The position numbers were made by a program, and so were the translations under genes. From NCBI RefSeq assembly GCF_901709675.1, contig NC_051093.1, forward strand, positions 9,248,053 through 9,312,052: 64,000 bases of DNA, in the 5' to 3' direction. This document shows, piece by piece, positions 52,166 through 64,000 of the stretch. Position 1 is the stretch's first letter. The number at the start of each line of letters is the position of its first letter. Below the pieces are notes generated by a model. The model searched no databases. It was not told the DNA's origin and saw only the letters and a list, made by a program, of their open reading frames with translations. The stretch comes from Syngnathus acus (lineage: Eukaryota; Chordata; Actinopteri; Syngnathiformes; Syngnathidae).

Positions 52166-53630
52166 ATCTGGCAGGACAGTTTGACTTGATGGAACCTGAA
52201 GGACCACTCCAACACAAGGATAAACTTTTCTGTACTATTAAGCCATTTCATAGGTGGCATGTTCAAAGATAACCCCCAGCATTTGTATATTGGTTGTAAT
52301 CTAAAACAGTCAGAAGGAAGCAGGCCTCCCTCCGTCCAGCCACAACAAGGAGGGAAGCATTAGAACAACAAGGTCACGCTTTATTCAACCGGTGTCAATT
52401 TCTCCGCAAATTATCTCCACGCACGTTTGGGAACAAGCAAAAGGCCCGTGAGTTTTTGCCAAGAAAGAAGTCAGCGTGTGTATATACTATAAATAAAGAA
52501 AAATTGTGAAAGTTATGTTTTATATTGTTTTAGCCAGTTGACATTTGTGCGTGGTATTATAACAAAGAACGTGAAATAAAATTGAATAAAAGACAAGTTA
52601 ACGAGTACTTGTGGTATTTTTTTCAGTGTTGTGATGTGTCAATAAGTCACAATTAATAAACTAAAATCGGATTGAGCCTTTTTATAATTGTTGGCGGAAA
52701 AAAATATTTTTCTGAAATTGTGTTGTTTTCAGTCCAAACCTAATGTCATGTTCTCAGGTGTCAAATATGTGACATTCGTATCGTAGGAAATATAACACCT
52801 TTTTCTTCGCCTCGCCTCTCGTGTGGTTGAGTAACGACCTCACTGGGCAAAAAAACAGGGCGAGTCGAAGAAAAATGTTTTGTTTGTGTGGGTTGTGGTA
52901 ACAGTGTGGACATATTGTTTTTTTTTATGTCGTGTTGATTGTGTATTTTAGATAAGGTCCAGGATCAGCCCCCAATTGCCATATTTAATATCATTATCCA
53001 AATGTCAATAGAGTTCAATTAATTGTAACTTGGCAACCCAATAAAAACAGTTGACTTTTTGACATGTTATGTAATTCTATATTCTCCATTTCTTTACCTT
53101 ACGTTCCCATGGTGGTCTTTCCATCCAAAATGTCATTTTCAGGTGTGCTGTTACCATGGAAATCTCTCACCAAGGACTCTTCTATCTGCCAGACTCCTGT
53201 TTGACCACAAAACAGATGATGTGCTTATTCACTTGACATGCAGTGTATATATATAACGCACAACCAACAGAGGCTTGAGCATTCTAAAACGATACCATCA
53301 CACGAGTATTATAAATTGCAAACATTGGATATTTTGTATGACCTATGAGCATTTATTGACATGCAACTAGGTCAAAATATAATCCGAACCTTACTTATTT
53401 ACACTTTATGTAATTTCCAACTAAAAGTGATTCATTCACTAATTTAAACAGAGCTGTGTGGAATTTTTATTTTCTGCAACCACTGAAACTTGCTGCACTT
53501 TACGCTTCTTGTCAAGGCAGAAACGAAAAGGTGATTCAGCTTCTCGGGAGGCTTTTTAGTCATATGACAGGAAGAGAGAGAGCGAGAAGAAAATGAGAGC
53601 ATGCAGAAGACAAGAAGGACAGCGAGAGAC
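52166..53630 (+). other. Intergenic between ube2i and il2rb
   Basis: ube2i 3' UTR, then A/T-rich DNA with no supported exon. Confidence 0.4.
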
Positions 53631-53687
53631 CAAAGAGAAGGAAATCTTCCACTGAAGACGACAGACAGTCTGGCAGAAGGGACGATA

Positions 53688-54639
53688 ATGTCACCCTTCT
53701 CAGGTATGTCAAGAAAGTCGGCTATTTTAAAAGATGGACACTTTGATTTTTCATCTTATATCGCCCTGGGTTCTTCATGACCAAATGTATTTCTTTTTTT
53801 ATTTCAATTAGCATATTTACAATGTATCCATAATTTTTATGATTTATCCATCATTTTTATGATTTATCCATAATTCGTAAAATGGATTTATCCCTCCATA
53901 TTATGAATTACCGATAGTAGAAGCAAGATCCAGCCATGGTCATATTTAGGGGAGTTATTTTGTCGGCTACAAGAATAATTTATGCCGAATGTAGCGGCCG
54001 AAAAACAGCTTCTGCCGCTCTAATTGTTTCCCTTGTCATCATGAGCTAATTTTTTTGTTTCACGTTAGCAAAGCTTTTGATAGCATAAAATATGGATTTT
54101 CTATTTAGTATGAACACTAATAAGCAAGTTAATAAAATACGTCAATTATTTAATGGTCAGAGAATATTTGCCAAATTATCAAAATGGGTACAGTAATTAA
54201 CAGTAAAGATCTATTTTTACTTTTGTACCAAAGTACATTTCAGAATCTACATTTTTAAAGTAACGGAGAATATGTTTTTTTTAACCAACTTTAGAAATGA
54301 CTCTTCACGTCCTTTTTTTTTTTCTTTGCATGCAATCATTTATCTCATATCAATACTTAGGACTCATTTCTAAAAGAACTTTTAATGCAGCAACTGATTC
54401 TGAAAAAGTCCCTGTCCTGCTCAAGTCTTTGCTATTGTTTTTATTTTATGATTATTCTTTTACTTTTCTAAGCAGCACAACACCTTTCCAACAATCGTTT
54501 TTAATTTAACTCTTTATAGATAAAATGATCAGAGTTTAGATTTTGTGATTCGGTCTCTTTAGGGTGAAATGTCAAAAATCCCTTTTTGCTGCAACTTTCC
54601 ATGCTACTAGTCAATTTGATGCTTTTGTTTCTAGGTTGA
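53688..54639 (+). promoter_or_regulatory. Spliced six-codon upstream ORF of il2rb-like gene
   Basis: The non-coding first exon ends at 53703 (cttctcag/gtatgtc) and splices to 54635. Its ATG at 53688 opens MSPFSG, which crosses the junction and stops at 54639, two bases before the receptor's start codon at 54642. Such an arrangement would lower receptor translation. This is seen in sequence; its effect is inferred. Confidence 0.5.
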
Positions 54640-54641
54640 CA

Positions 54642-57430
54642 ATGGTGAAGATGGAGGCGTTACGGCCCTATTTGGTCTTGGCGGCCGTCTTTTCTCTTCA
54701 TGCTTTGGACTGTAAAAACGTGCAAGGTGTGACTCGTTCTCTTTCTGTTCGTTTTCATGAAACTTGCGGTAATATTATCAACGCACTGTAGAAACTTACG
54801 AAAACATGTATCGTATTTTTCGTATCATAATTATGACATTATTGCTTTATGACATTTGTCAGTTCAAATTCCAACTGACTCTACATGTTGCAATTTAGGG
54901 TTAGGGCACATTCTTTCATTTGGCGCATTTTTTAAATAACCTGAAATTTTCTCGCAGTGTGTCAACCTTCATTTTCCTGCGACACAAACCTGTTAATCCT
55001 TATTTTAAAATTTTCAGGGCTCACCTGTGTGAATGACTTCATCAACAATGTCACATGTACGCTCAACAGTCCTTCAGTGGACGATTGCATTATCCACGGT
55101 TACAAGAAAATACGATTCAGAAAAGATGGAATGACACAAGCAAGAATAATCAGGTAAGACAGATCACTACAATATTTATGTCATGCGTAATAATAGTGAC
55201 TGGAATCTTTTCTCAACTTAGTCGGAGCTGCGAGGTAAAACAACACCGTAACGCGCTTCCAGGATGCAATTTTGTCTTTGAAAACCGAGTAAGTATTCAT
55301 AGAAGTAGACTGGAACGAGAAAGGAAGTCATAGTAGCCTACTCATAGTTTCGCTCTTCTCAGAACTTCACCTTCTTTGAGCGGATGCCCAACATTAGCAT
55401 GAAATGTAACGGTACGCTGGTGGAACACCTCCAAAACTACGAACCCGAAAATCACAGTGCGTACAATTGATTTTCTCATCTTGATGTTTTTTCATCTAGT
55501 TATCACAACGACTTAACGGACGTGTGTGTGTGTGTGTTCAGTCAAAATGCACCCCCCAGGCCTCCCTAATGTCAGCCTCACAGACAAAGAGATTGTGATA
55601 GATTGGCGTCCAGGCAGCCCCCGCTCCGTGCTCCTCGAAGCGTTTGACTACCAAGTTCAGATCCAAAAGAGTGACCCGATGACAAAGGCAAGAATTTACA
55701 TTTTAACATTCTCAGTGATTTAGATCAGCAGTTCCAGCATCATGACAGTAGCATAGTAGGCCTAAGTGTTCATCAAAATACTTTTTAAAAATACTTTTGT
55801 AAGCCAGTTTGGTGCTTAAAAAATGCACAAATGTGGCGGGCATAAGCAAGTCACGACAAAGCTTAGCATCGCCGTCGGCACGGTAACTCACCAGGAACGA
55901 CCTTTTCACGTGTACACAACTTTATGTGCTCCACCAGGATGTTAAGATAATTCCCACCACCAAAGCACAATTTAGGATCGCTGCGGAGATGCTGAAAGAC
56001 AAGCACCAGGTTCGTGTAAAAGTCAAGCCAGCACAAAAAGAGCAGAGCCAGTGGAGTGAATGGAGTCCAAGTGCATCCTTGGTGGGGCCACGATCGGAAA
56101 ATACGGGTAAGGATGGGAAAGGTCAAATAGCAGCTCGCTAATATTTTATTGTAGTCATAAAAATGCCATCATTTCTGTCAATGACGTTTTGACTGTAGAT
56201 TTTTGGGGATAATTTAATTTCCTCAATGAATTAAACTCAAAGTTTCTTTTTATTTTCAGAATGGAATCTGTCTCAAATGTTGATAATCGTGGCTGTTTTG
56301 ACCATCTTGGTTGTCATGATTGTCATGACGCTGGTGTTTTACAAATGTAGCATCGGATTGAGGTGAGTAAAAAAAAGAATTCTGAACGTTAGCGTTAGCT
56401 CAAGTCACACGAGATGGTTGCAAGTGACAACCACCATAATAAGCATTGTTCAATGAATGACTTTCTGGCTGTTGAGATTTTTTATTTTTTTTTTCCCCTA
56501 AATTGATTTTTAAAATACAGCTCTCCCGATTGTGCCCAATAAAATCACCTGCCTAATGGTTCTTGTACTATTTCAGAGTTGCCAAAGTAAAGCCAGTTCC
56601 AAATCCTTCTAAGTACTTCCGAACTCTCGACGGGAGCAAACTAAAGGTGAAAAAAAAAAAAAATTCTTCAAATGAGTTCCTTTCTATAAATGTGGCTCTT
56701 ATTTCTACAGGAATGGCTGAATCCGAATTGTGCTGAATCTTTACACACTGCCCAGTCGGTAGACCGCATTTCTCCAGTGGAGGTGTGTGAAAGCCAACTC
56801 GGGTCCAATAGCGCCCCGCAACCTCCAAGCAACACTCAAGCGTCGGGGTGCTCGGATGACAACAGGCTTGTGGAAAATTCGTCCTCCTCTTCGTCGTGTT
56901 TCTCTAACCTGGGTTACTTTGTATCCGAATCTTCCAGCAGCTCCGTTCAAACTGAGCCCAATCCTGTTTACTTTGCGTATAAAGACGATTTGCACATTCT
57001 GCACAAGGCCCATAATCCAAAGCTTCACCTCTTTCTGCCACCTTCTTTGTCCAAGTCTCCCAGCTGTGACAGCTTGAAGAGAGGGACGCAAAGCCCCGAC
57101 TCGGGCTTTTGTATGGAAAGGGACGTTCTAGACGTCGAGGAAGATCAACAGAATTTAAATGGGGAACAGGTTTCGGGTCACCGTAGCTCTTCACACCTAA
57201 GCCTCCCTCTCCATCTTCCGGTGAAGAGAAGTAGCCCCTCCACTCCGTCTCAGATCTCCTCAGATAGCGCTCAGATGCATACACCTGTTCTAGCGGCTAA
57301 CGTTAGCGCCACAGGCTGGCCCGTTGCTTGCGCAACGTACCGGCCTTCCTCTATGCCGATGGAGTCGAGCAAAGCGGGTTATTTTATCCTGCAGGAGATA
57401 CAAACGACTTCCAGCAACGCGTCCATCTGA
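54642..57430 (+). CDS. il2rb: Interleukin-2 receptor beta-like cytokine receptor
   Basis: Nine coding exons (54642-54726, 55018-55153, 55222-55288, 55363-55456, 55542-55687, 55938-56106, 56260-56362, 56577-56646, 56711-57430) give 529 residues. A signal peptide (LRPYLVLAAVFSLHALDC) is followed by a cytokine-receptor module with paired Cys (LTCVNDFINNVTC), a fibronectin III domain ending in the WSEWS box, one membrane helix (MLIIVAVLTILVVMIVMTLVF), a Box1-like VKPVPNPSKYF for JAK binding, and a long serine-rich tail with YxxL-type tyrosines (AGYFILQEI). The order mpst - il2rb - c1qtnf6 is that of human 22q12.3, which supports the name. The intron after exon 5 starts with GC (ACAAAG/gcaaga). 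Fish have several related receptors, so exact orthology is not certain. Confidence 0.9.
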
Positions 57431-59260
57431 GATGGATCCATTTTTTTTTTTTTAACTTTTGCTGCTGAAAATCTTGATCAACCTCACTATTGTCGCTCTG
57501 TCATCACTCGCTTGTATAGGGCCAAATAAATGACGGTAATTATAATTATGTTGATTTTTTTTTTTTTTTGGTCTTCCTACGTGGTTTCTTTGTGGGCAAA
57601 AATCGTTGAGATCATTCATTCTTATCTGAAAACGTGCAGTAAATTTCCAGTGTTCTCAGTGTGCTGCAAAAAAAAAAAAAAAAAAACAATACAAACAAAT
57701 TGAAAATGGGTCACCCTGTGACTTCCTGTCTCGCAATGGAAAGCGGGCCTGAGAAATGGTCTGAAGTAGACGTGCGTACGCACGAGCATCAACTTTGAGC
57801 GTTGACATGTCCTGTCAGGTGGTTACGGCGGTATGAGAGCGTGTGTATTTGTACGGCGGTTTGACATTTTGCCGCGGCCACAATTTGCACCATCGGACCT
57901 CCCCCCCGCACCAAACAAACGACTGCAATCGATGTTGGCGTGAAAACCGCTGAGATAATAAAGCTGAAGACAAAAACATTACGTGTTACATATAAAACAC
58001 GACCCTTGTCGAGTTGTGCTGTTTAATTGTTGGGACTTTTTTGCCACGTGTTAGCTCAACTCAGTGTATTTTTTTTTTATATCCCTCAACAACCTCATCT
58101 GAGAAATCTTTTTCAGGTTGCAGCAACCAAAAGTTCCAAAGCCACAACTAAACTAACCAAACCAAAATGTGATTTATTGAGAATGTGAAGTCATTTTCTC
58201 TGCTGCCTATGTTTTGCATTCTATACTGTGATGTGGAAGGGGCAGGCCTGAGCTTTCCTCCCAAAATAAACAGATTGAGGCTGGTGAAGCGGGATAAGCA
58301 AGAAGAAAAAGTCTCTCTCTCTCTCTCTAGCATACGTGTATACACACACAAGGAGGGTGGACTTGACAATTTTCTTTTCTCGATCAAACTTGCTGCAAAG
58401 ACTTGACCGAGGTGAGATCCGTTCCATCCTTAACTCGCGGGTTACCGTTTAACGTTAACTTGTAAATTGCTCCAAACCTTTACATGTGCAACGTTGCAGT
58501 GGAGAGCGTGGGATGCTCCATTTTAAGACTCTTCAGTATCAGATAACACAAACCATATGTGGTTGTAAAAAGAAAACCGTTTGGAATGGAAGCACATGAA
58601 AAGGCTGTGTAAATATGCAATATGTACAGTACACACACACACATATTGTGTTGTAGGGTAATGCTGGCCTTAGTATTGGATCACAATGTGAGCAGGACCA
58701 TGGTGTTGCTAACAAATAAGTTGCGGTGCAGGAATGTTGCTATACACATAACTCGGTGCATTTGACTTGAACAGTCTTGCATAATGCAATCCACGCCGCC
58801 CCACTTCTAGTTGGCTCATCACTCAAACGAAGGCTTAAAGCCACAAGTTTTCCGCTGCTTAGCTGCCTGCTGGATTAAATCAACATTTTGGGAAGTCGAG
58901 CAGAAGCAGCTGACAAATGACACTTGTTTGATTTGTCAACCTGCTGTGATTTTGTTATGAAGACTTAGTTTGAAAGCCCACGTCACCCAATCATGTAAGT
59001 CCCCGGCCGGCCGGCCGGCCGGCTTGCACAGCTGCAAGGACATCTTTTCTCACAAAGCAGTAAAAATTCCACAGTGATTACACGGACAGCTGACCGACAA
59101 ATATGTTGCAAGGTTTTCTCATGTTAGTTCCGCGCCATCCTCTTGTTTTTGTTGGATTGTGCCCAAGAAGTCTTTTGCATTGGTGGGAACATTGCAGCAT
59201 AAAAAAACATGTGTATAAAATCCACTCTTGTTTTTCATTGTCATTGTAGGCACAAGCGCA
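57431..59260 (+). other. Intergenic and c1qtnf6 5' flank
   Basis: il2rb 3' UTR (aataaa near 57524), poly-A/poly-T runs, a CT run at about 58313-58328, a CCGG repeat (59003-59023), and a likely c1qtnf6 non-coding first exon ending GACCGAG/gtgaga at 58411. No other coding exon is seen. Confidence 0.4.
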
Positions 59261-60452
59261 ATGTTGGGTGTCCTGGTCAGCCTGTCTTTTGTTCACCTGG
59301 TGACACAGGCGGCCCCTCCCAACGCTAGCCCCGTTACTTGCAAGCGCTGCTGCGATGACCTACAATCGGCAGCGGACGGCACCGCCACGCCCGCGTCAGG
59401 AGCGTACGGCCGGCTACCCGAGGTCCGAACCTACATCAACATGACCATCCTAAAAGGTGGTACAACCGTCCGTCCTCGCTTTACCCTTTAGGTCCAAACA
59501 ATGATTCGAATTGACATCTCTGTGTAGTGGAATATAAGTTTCAAATTTAAATATGAATTTCAAATTGAAGCCTAAAATGTGTTTGCGTGATAGTGTCAAA
59601 TAAAACACATTGTACTCACCAGAGACGTTTAAGGATGAACTCCATCCTGTTTTGCAAGCAGTGCTGATCTGCTCACAGTTAGCTATGATAAAAACATAAA
59701 AATGGTTAGAAATCAATTCATATAGTTTTATACATGTTGTACATGCAGATTGCAGTAAAAGTTCTTAAGTCCTCTCGGCTCATCAGTACAGCACTAATAT
59801 TAGGTACTAAATGTGCCATTGAGTATTGCTACATTGTCTGTCTACACGTGTTGCTGCACCATTTGTGTTCAGTCAGGTACTTTAAAGGTTTCCATGTCCT
59901 TCAGGGGACAAAGGAGACCGTGGAGAAAGAGGGACACCAGGTAAAATTGGACACGAAGGACCTCCAGGATCCATGGGGCCCATGGGCCCGGAAGGATCCA
60001 AGGGCCAGGCCGGTCTCCCCGGACACCCCTGTAAAGTGGACTACGCTGCTTTTTCCGTCGGCCGTCGCAAGTCCCTCCACAGCCTGGAAGCCTACCAGCC
60101 GCTGATATTTGACACGGTTTTCGTCAACCTCGACAACCACTTCAACATGTTCAGCGGCAAATTCGTCTGCCATACGGCCGGCATCTACTTCTTCAACGTC
60201 AACATTCACACGTGGAACTTCAAGGAGACCTACCTGCACATAATGCGCAATGAAGCCGAGCAGGCCATCGTGTACGCCCAGCCCAGTGACCGCTCCATCA
60301 TGCAGAGCCAGAGCCTGATGCTGGACCTGGGCCTCAACGACGAGGTGTGGATCCGTCTGTATAAGCGGGAAAGGGAGAATGCCATTTACAGCGATGATGT
60401 CGATATTTATATCACTTTCAATGGATACCTCATCAAAGCAAGCTCAGAGTAA
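59261..60452 (+). CDS. c1qtnf6: Complement C1q/TNF-related protein 6
   Basis: Two coding exons (59261-59456, 59905-60452) give 247 residues. A signal peptide ([17 protein letters not shown]) precedes a Cys-containing N-terminal region (TCKRCC), a short collagen stretch of about 14 Gly-X-Y triplets ([14 protein letters not shown] onward) and a C1q globular domain ([41 protein letters not shown]). It is a secreted, trimer-forming CTRP. Adjacency to il2rb supports CTRP6. Poly-A signal aataaa lies near 60538. The gene is intact. Confidence 0.93.
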
Positions 60453-62221
60453 TAATAATAATAAAATGTCAAGTTATTCTTTTTTTATTTAGATAAAATG
60501 ACATCTTCAAACAACATTGTATGCAGAAAAGAAGAAATAATAAATGCTTTTTAACTTAACACTGTGCTCTGACCTGGCAATTTGTGGCACCGGGTTCATG
60601 TAGTTAGCCACTACAACCACTAGAGGGCAGTGACGTCAAAATAATTCTACGTTTGAAAGCAGGGCCAACTATGCATGTCATGCAAATCCAGAGATGGCAT
60701 GGAGATTACTCTCTGATGGAATCCTTCACTCGGTTCTTTCCTTTTCTATTCACCTGAAGAACTGAAGGCACCATTTCAGTTAGAAAACTAACAGTTGTCG
60801 CTTTGATTGGATTAGGATGAGGGCAGTGAATGAAAGACATCTCGTGAAGAATTGACAAGCTACAGTCCTACCTTATGTTGTTTTTCTTCTTTTCAATAAA
60901 TTTGGGATAACCAGACACTGCACTGTAAAAGACAAGAAAACTGATACATCCCATCCAAATAGATTACACTGTATAAAAAATAGGGCATGTGCGAGACTCA
61001 GAAGATAAATTGGAATCGTCTGTTTCTAACAAAATACACACTGCATAAAGTGAACTGGTTGCACATGATCCATTTTGGGGGCGCATACAGAATGGTCATA
61101 CAAGGCTCAAGACAAGACTCAGATCTCAGAAACGTTCCGCTGACCCATATTGATCGGGGGTGACAAAAAGACAAGACCTAGAATATCAAACAGACGTGTG
61201 GAATCGCACAGCTGCAACTGCATGCTGTTCAAAGTAAAAATTCCATCAATAAAAAATCTTTTTTTCCTTTTTTTGTTCTTGTGTAAACTTTTGCAAAGGC
61301 ACTATCTTGTATCTTATTCATATCACCGGGTATGATTCATGCACAAGCCTTTGTAATCACAAGCTCGGAAATGTTGCAACCGTTTGCAGCCTCCAGGGTT
61401 GACAACACCAACGCACGACAAAAAAAAAATTCCCTTTGGAAATTACATCCAGGTTTTTACCTGTCCCTGCATCCAGTTACAGTTGAAGGAATGTTAAAAA
61501 TTCCCTCTTAAGACTCAAAAACAAGCCCAGACAAATCCTACTCGCCGGAACTGTTGCATTTTTGGACATGATGCTACAATGCCGTTTACATCATGCTTTA
61601 AACCAGGCCAAAACAAAGCAAGCTATTAAACGGCGGAAATGATTACATCACATCAGTTAGGTCACCAAGCTGAAGGCTACAGTGGATAGCCGTAGGACAA
61701 TTGTCCTACTCAGCTCAACAAGACCACGTATATATACCATTCATGCTTAAAAAAAAAAAAGAATTGCAAGAAACCATTGCACAATATAAAATCAATAGGT
61801 TTTAGACTATCACTGTAGCGCAGCAGCATTTTTAAAAAAAAATCATTGGCCAACTGGCAGCCGGCTGCTACAAAACCTGCATGGGGAAGTCACATGGTAG
61901 CTAGGTAACTGAGCGGCCAATCAAAGGTGACATCAGAACCGGGAGTGTCAAACACTCGCCGTGGGAGCTTGCAGGACGTGCCAAAAGACAGACATCTTCT
62001 GCGTCTCCAATAGCCTCACACTCCTTCGAGTGCTTTGCGCGATTGGAAAGTCTTCATTGGACGGACATTTGCTTCAGTACGGCGCTATGATCAGAGTCAA
62101 ATTAAAAAAGATGTTTTTGTTTGTTAAAGTCCCTGTAAAGTGAATTTGTGCACAGACAGAACTATTTAGCACAAAAACATTTCACATTTCATTTTACAGG
62201 GACTTTAGAAAAAATAAACAG
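60453..62221. other. Intergenic, convergent 3' ends of c1qtnf6 and chst12
   Basis: No coding exon is supported. It includes A-rich tracts and an imperfect inverted repeat at 62125-62207. Confidence 0.4.
62125..62207. repeat. Imperfect inverted repeat near the chst12 stop
   Basis: taaagtccctgtaaagtgaa (62125-62144) matches the reverse complement of 62188-62207 at 19 of 20 positions, with a 43-nt spacer. It lies in the expected chst12 3' UTR. It may be a mini transposon end pair or an RNA hairpin. Confidence 0.6.
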
Positions 62222-63795
62222 TCACTCATTGAGGATGGGGTCGGGTCGGTTATAACCAAAAAGCCTGAAGTCGGGTTCATAGAGCTTGTAAAGCTCCCTC
62301 CGCACCTCTAGGGGCACCATGCCGAACCAATCCGATTCCGAGTCACTGGCTGTCACATTTCTGTGTGAGGTAGGAAATTCCACCACGTTGTCCACACGCA
62401 GCAGACGTAACAAATGCTCGGCGTCTTCCTCGGCCGTCTCCAAGTGACCCACAAAGTCGTACTGGATCTGGCACGGGTGGCAAAGGCGGTACACCTGCTG
62501 CCAGTGCTCATTAAAGGGACTGTCCTTCTCCGTCTGAGGGTCCAGTAGATACTGGATGAAGTGGGAGAAGGAGGGGTGGGCTCCCACGTCAAACGCCTGG
62601 TCCACAGCGTCGGGGGGCGTCGGCTGATTGGCGTAGCGCTGCAGCATCACCTTACCGAAGCGGCGGTAGAAGTCCTCGTTGCGCAGCTGAAATTTATCCC
62701 GGTAGGCTGAGATGAGCCGCAAAAAGGGGTCCCGCACAAAAAGGAACTTGGTATACTTTTTCAGTTTGACCTTCAAAAGAAAAATCATTTAGGAAATGAA
62801 ATGCTTTCGTTGGAGTCTCCCCCCAAAAAAAAAGAATTTTGAACCGACCTTCATGAGGTGCCTTGCAAACTTGCCGTAGCGCTTCCAGAATTTGTTGAAG
62901 GTGAAATGCATGCTGCCATTGTGAGCCAGCTCCCTGGGGATGACCATTGGGTCTCTTTGGGGAACACCGTCGTGGAGTAGGCTCTCACTGAGAACAATCA
63001 TGATTCGCTTCCAATTTGTACAGGCTACCTAGGGGGTGCAAACATCAAATGATCACAGGGTGGAAAAAAAAAAAAAAAAAAAAAACACAAGCTCCTATTT
63101 GTGAAAATAATAGTTTGTCCCAAAAGCCAGCGAGTGGAAAAAAAAAAAAAGTACCTTTGGAACGTAACAGTAGATGACTCCATGCCTGTCATCAACTATC
63201 AGATGGTCCAGCTCCTTGTTGGGAATGTCATCGAATGAACGTTTTTTGCCAGGAAACATCAGGCTGTCATTGGCACACAGTTCCTTAAGTAACCTCTGCC
63301 GGTACTCCTGTTCATTTCATTTCATTTGGAAGGCAAATGGATCATCAATAAATGAAATGTGGGCTCTTTTTTTAGATGACATCTTACAGTTAAACTATAA
63401 AATCAACATGATTTAACTTTGTCATTTGTCTTCTGCATGCAAGGAAAAATAGCTTGATTTTGCAAAAAAAAAAACTTTATACTTCAATTGGACTGTATTA
63501 CGGCTAGAGTGAGACTGAAGCAAGAAATAATCTTTATAAATAGTTCAACAGAAGTCAAGTAAGTAGAGTTTCAACTAGTCCAAATATTTACTTGTCTCTG
63601 GCGGAGCTCTGCTGCCACTGGAGTCAAATGAATCTTCCACTCCTGCCTTGGTACATAGCGCTCTTCTGCCTTCTCCGATTGGTTGCTGGTTTCGGCTGGC
63701 ACCGGATCGGTGGGTTCGCCCGTTCCGGGCTCTAAGAACTGGTTGACGAAGGCATCGATGTCGGAGAGGAAGGCCGGAATTTGGGGGGTTTGAGC

Positions 63796-63838
<43 letters not shown>

Positions 63839-63999
63839 TGTTGCTGTTGAGCACCATTTGTCATTTTGGGTCCCGGTGAGACCGGAGTGTGCAAATACTG
63901 ACGGGACGCCCCAACTTCCGTCCAATAGAGAATGATGAGAAGAATCATGAAGGCGGAGCCCAGGAGGACAAAAATATGAAACATCCTGGATGTCCCCAT
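62222..63999 (-). CDS. chst12: Carbohydrate sulfotransferase 12 (chondroitin 4-O-sulfotransferase)
   Basis: Four exons (63999-63592, 63307-63155, 63028-62849, 62770-62222) give 429 residues (human 414). It is a Golgi type II membrane protein: short cytoplasmic tail, one helix (FHIFVLLGSAFMILLIILYW), a stem, and a sulfotransferase domain with the PAPS 5'-phosphosulfate loop KVACTNWKR (split between exons 2 and 3) and the 3'-phosphate loop FLFVRDPFLRLISAYR. FNEHWQQVYRLCHPCQI and FVGHLE are typical of the CHST11-13 group. MILLIILYW and HLMKVKLKKYTKF match CHST12. It moves sulfate to O4 of GalNAc in chondroitin/dermatan. A poly-Gln run lies in the stem. The start codon is the last codon visible, so the promoter is outside. 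Confidence 0.95.
63799..63852 (-). repeat. CAG/CTG trinucleotide run encoding poly-Gln in chst12
   Basis: An uninterrupted-looking CTG run (CTG/TTG on the plus strand) encodes about 17 glutamines in the stem region of chst12, between the membrane helix and the catalytic domain. Such runs are often length-polymorphic. Confidence 0.9.
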
Positions 64000-64000
64000 G

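Overview
The window reads as nuclear DNA of a ray-finned fish with a compact genome, probably a percomorph teleost. Genes are vertebrate and intron-rich, introns are short with clear GT/AG borders, and hAT and SINE-like debris is present. I could not fix the species. Coordinates of multi-exon genes run from start codon to stop codon; exon borders were read by eye from splice signals, reading-frame continuity and family knowledge.

Layout. 1-1.7 kb: 5' end of a minus-strand gene leaving the left edge (possibly bcl2l12). 4.6-14.7 kb: a direct tandem duplication of about 4.4 kb. Each copy carries one minus-strand gene of eight exons whose predicted product is a chimera: signal peptide, C-type lectin domain (EPN and WND motifs), a Cys/Pro repeat tail and a galectin fold. 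A hAT transposon remnant occupies the exact junction of the two copies. 14.7-18.1 kb: nosip. 18.4-21.7 kb: rcn3 on the minus strand, with two homologous candidate last exons both ending in HDEL and with apparent frameshifts. 22.4-25.9 kb: a fold-back element with long inverted arms around a 235-bp hairpin satellite. 25.9-27.5 kb: a degenerate SWIM/YqaJ-type mobile-element gene. 27.6-31.6 kb: interstitial telomere-like satellite. 32.1-34.4 kb: a pepsin-family aspartic protease (napsin/cathepsin D-like).

Right half. 35.6-38.7 kb: mief1 (minus) with its conserved upstream LYR microprotein ORF. 39.6-44.4 kb: a very unusual minus-strand gene joining a carnitine/choline acyltransferase-type domain, an Ntn-hydrolase asparaginase, two HIT-like domains and an asparaginyl-tRNA-synthetase-like core (1,575 residues predicted). 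46.6-49.8 kb: two tandem mercaptopyruvate sulfurtransferase/rhodanese genes. 51.0-52.2 kb: ube2i. 54.6-57.4 kb: an il2rb-like cytokine receptor. 59.3-60.5 kb: c1qtnf6. 62.2-64.0 kb: chst12 (minus), starting at the right edge.

The nosip-rcn3-napsin block matches human 19q13.33 neighbours, and mief1, mpst, il2rb and c1qtnf6 match human 22q12-q13, so two ancestral synteny blocks meet here close to the telomere-like array. The genes do not form one pathway. The two most remarkable objects are the duplicated C-type lectin-galectin chimera and the four-activity acyltransferase/asparaginase/HIT/AsnRS-like fusion.
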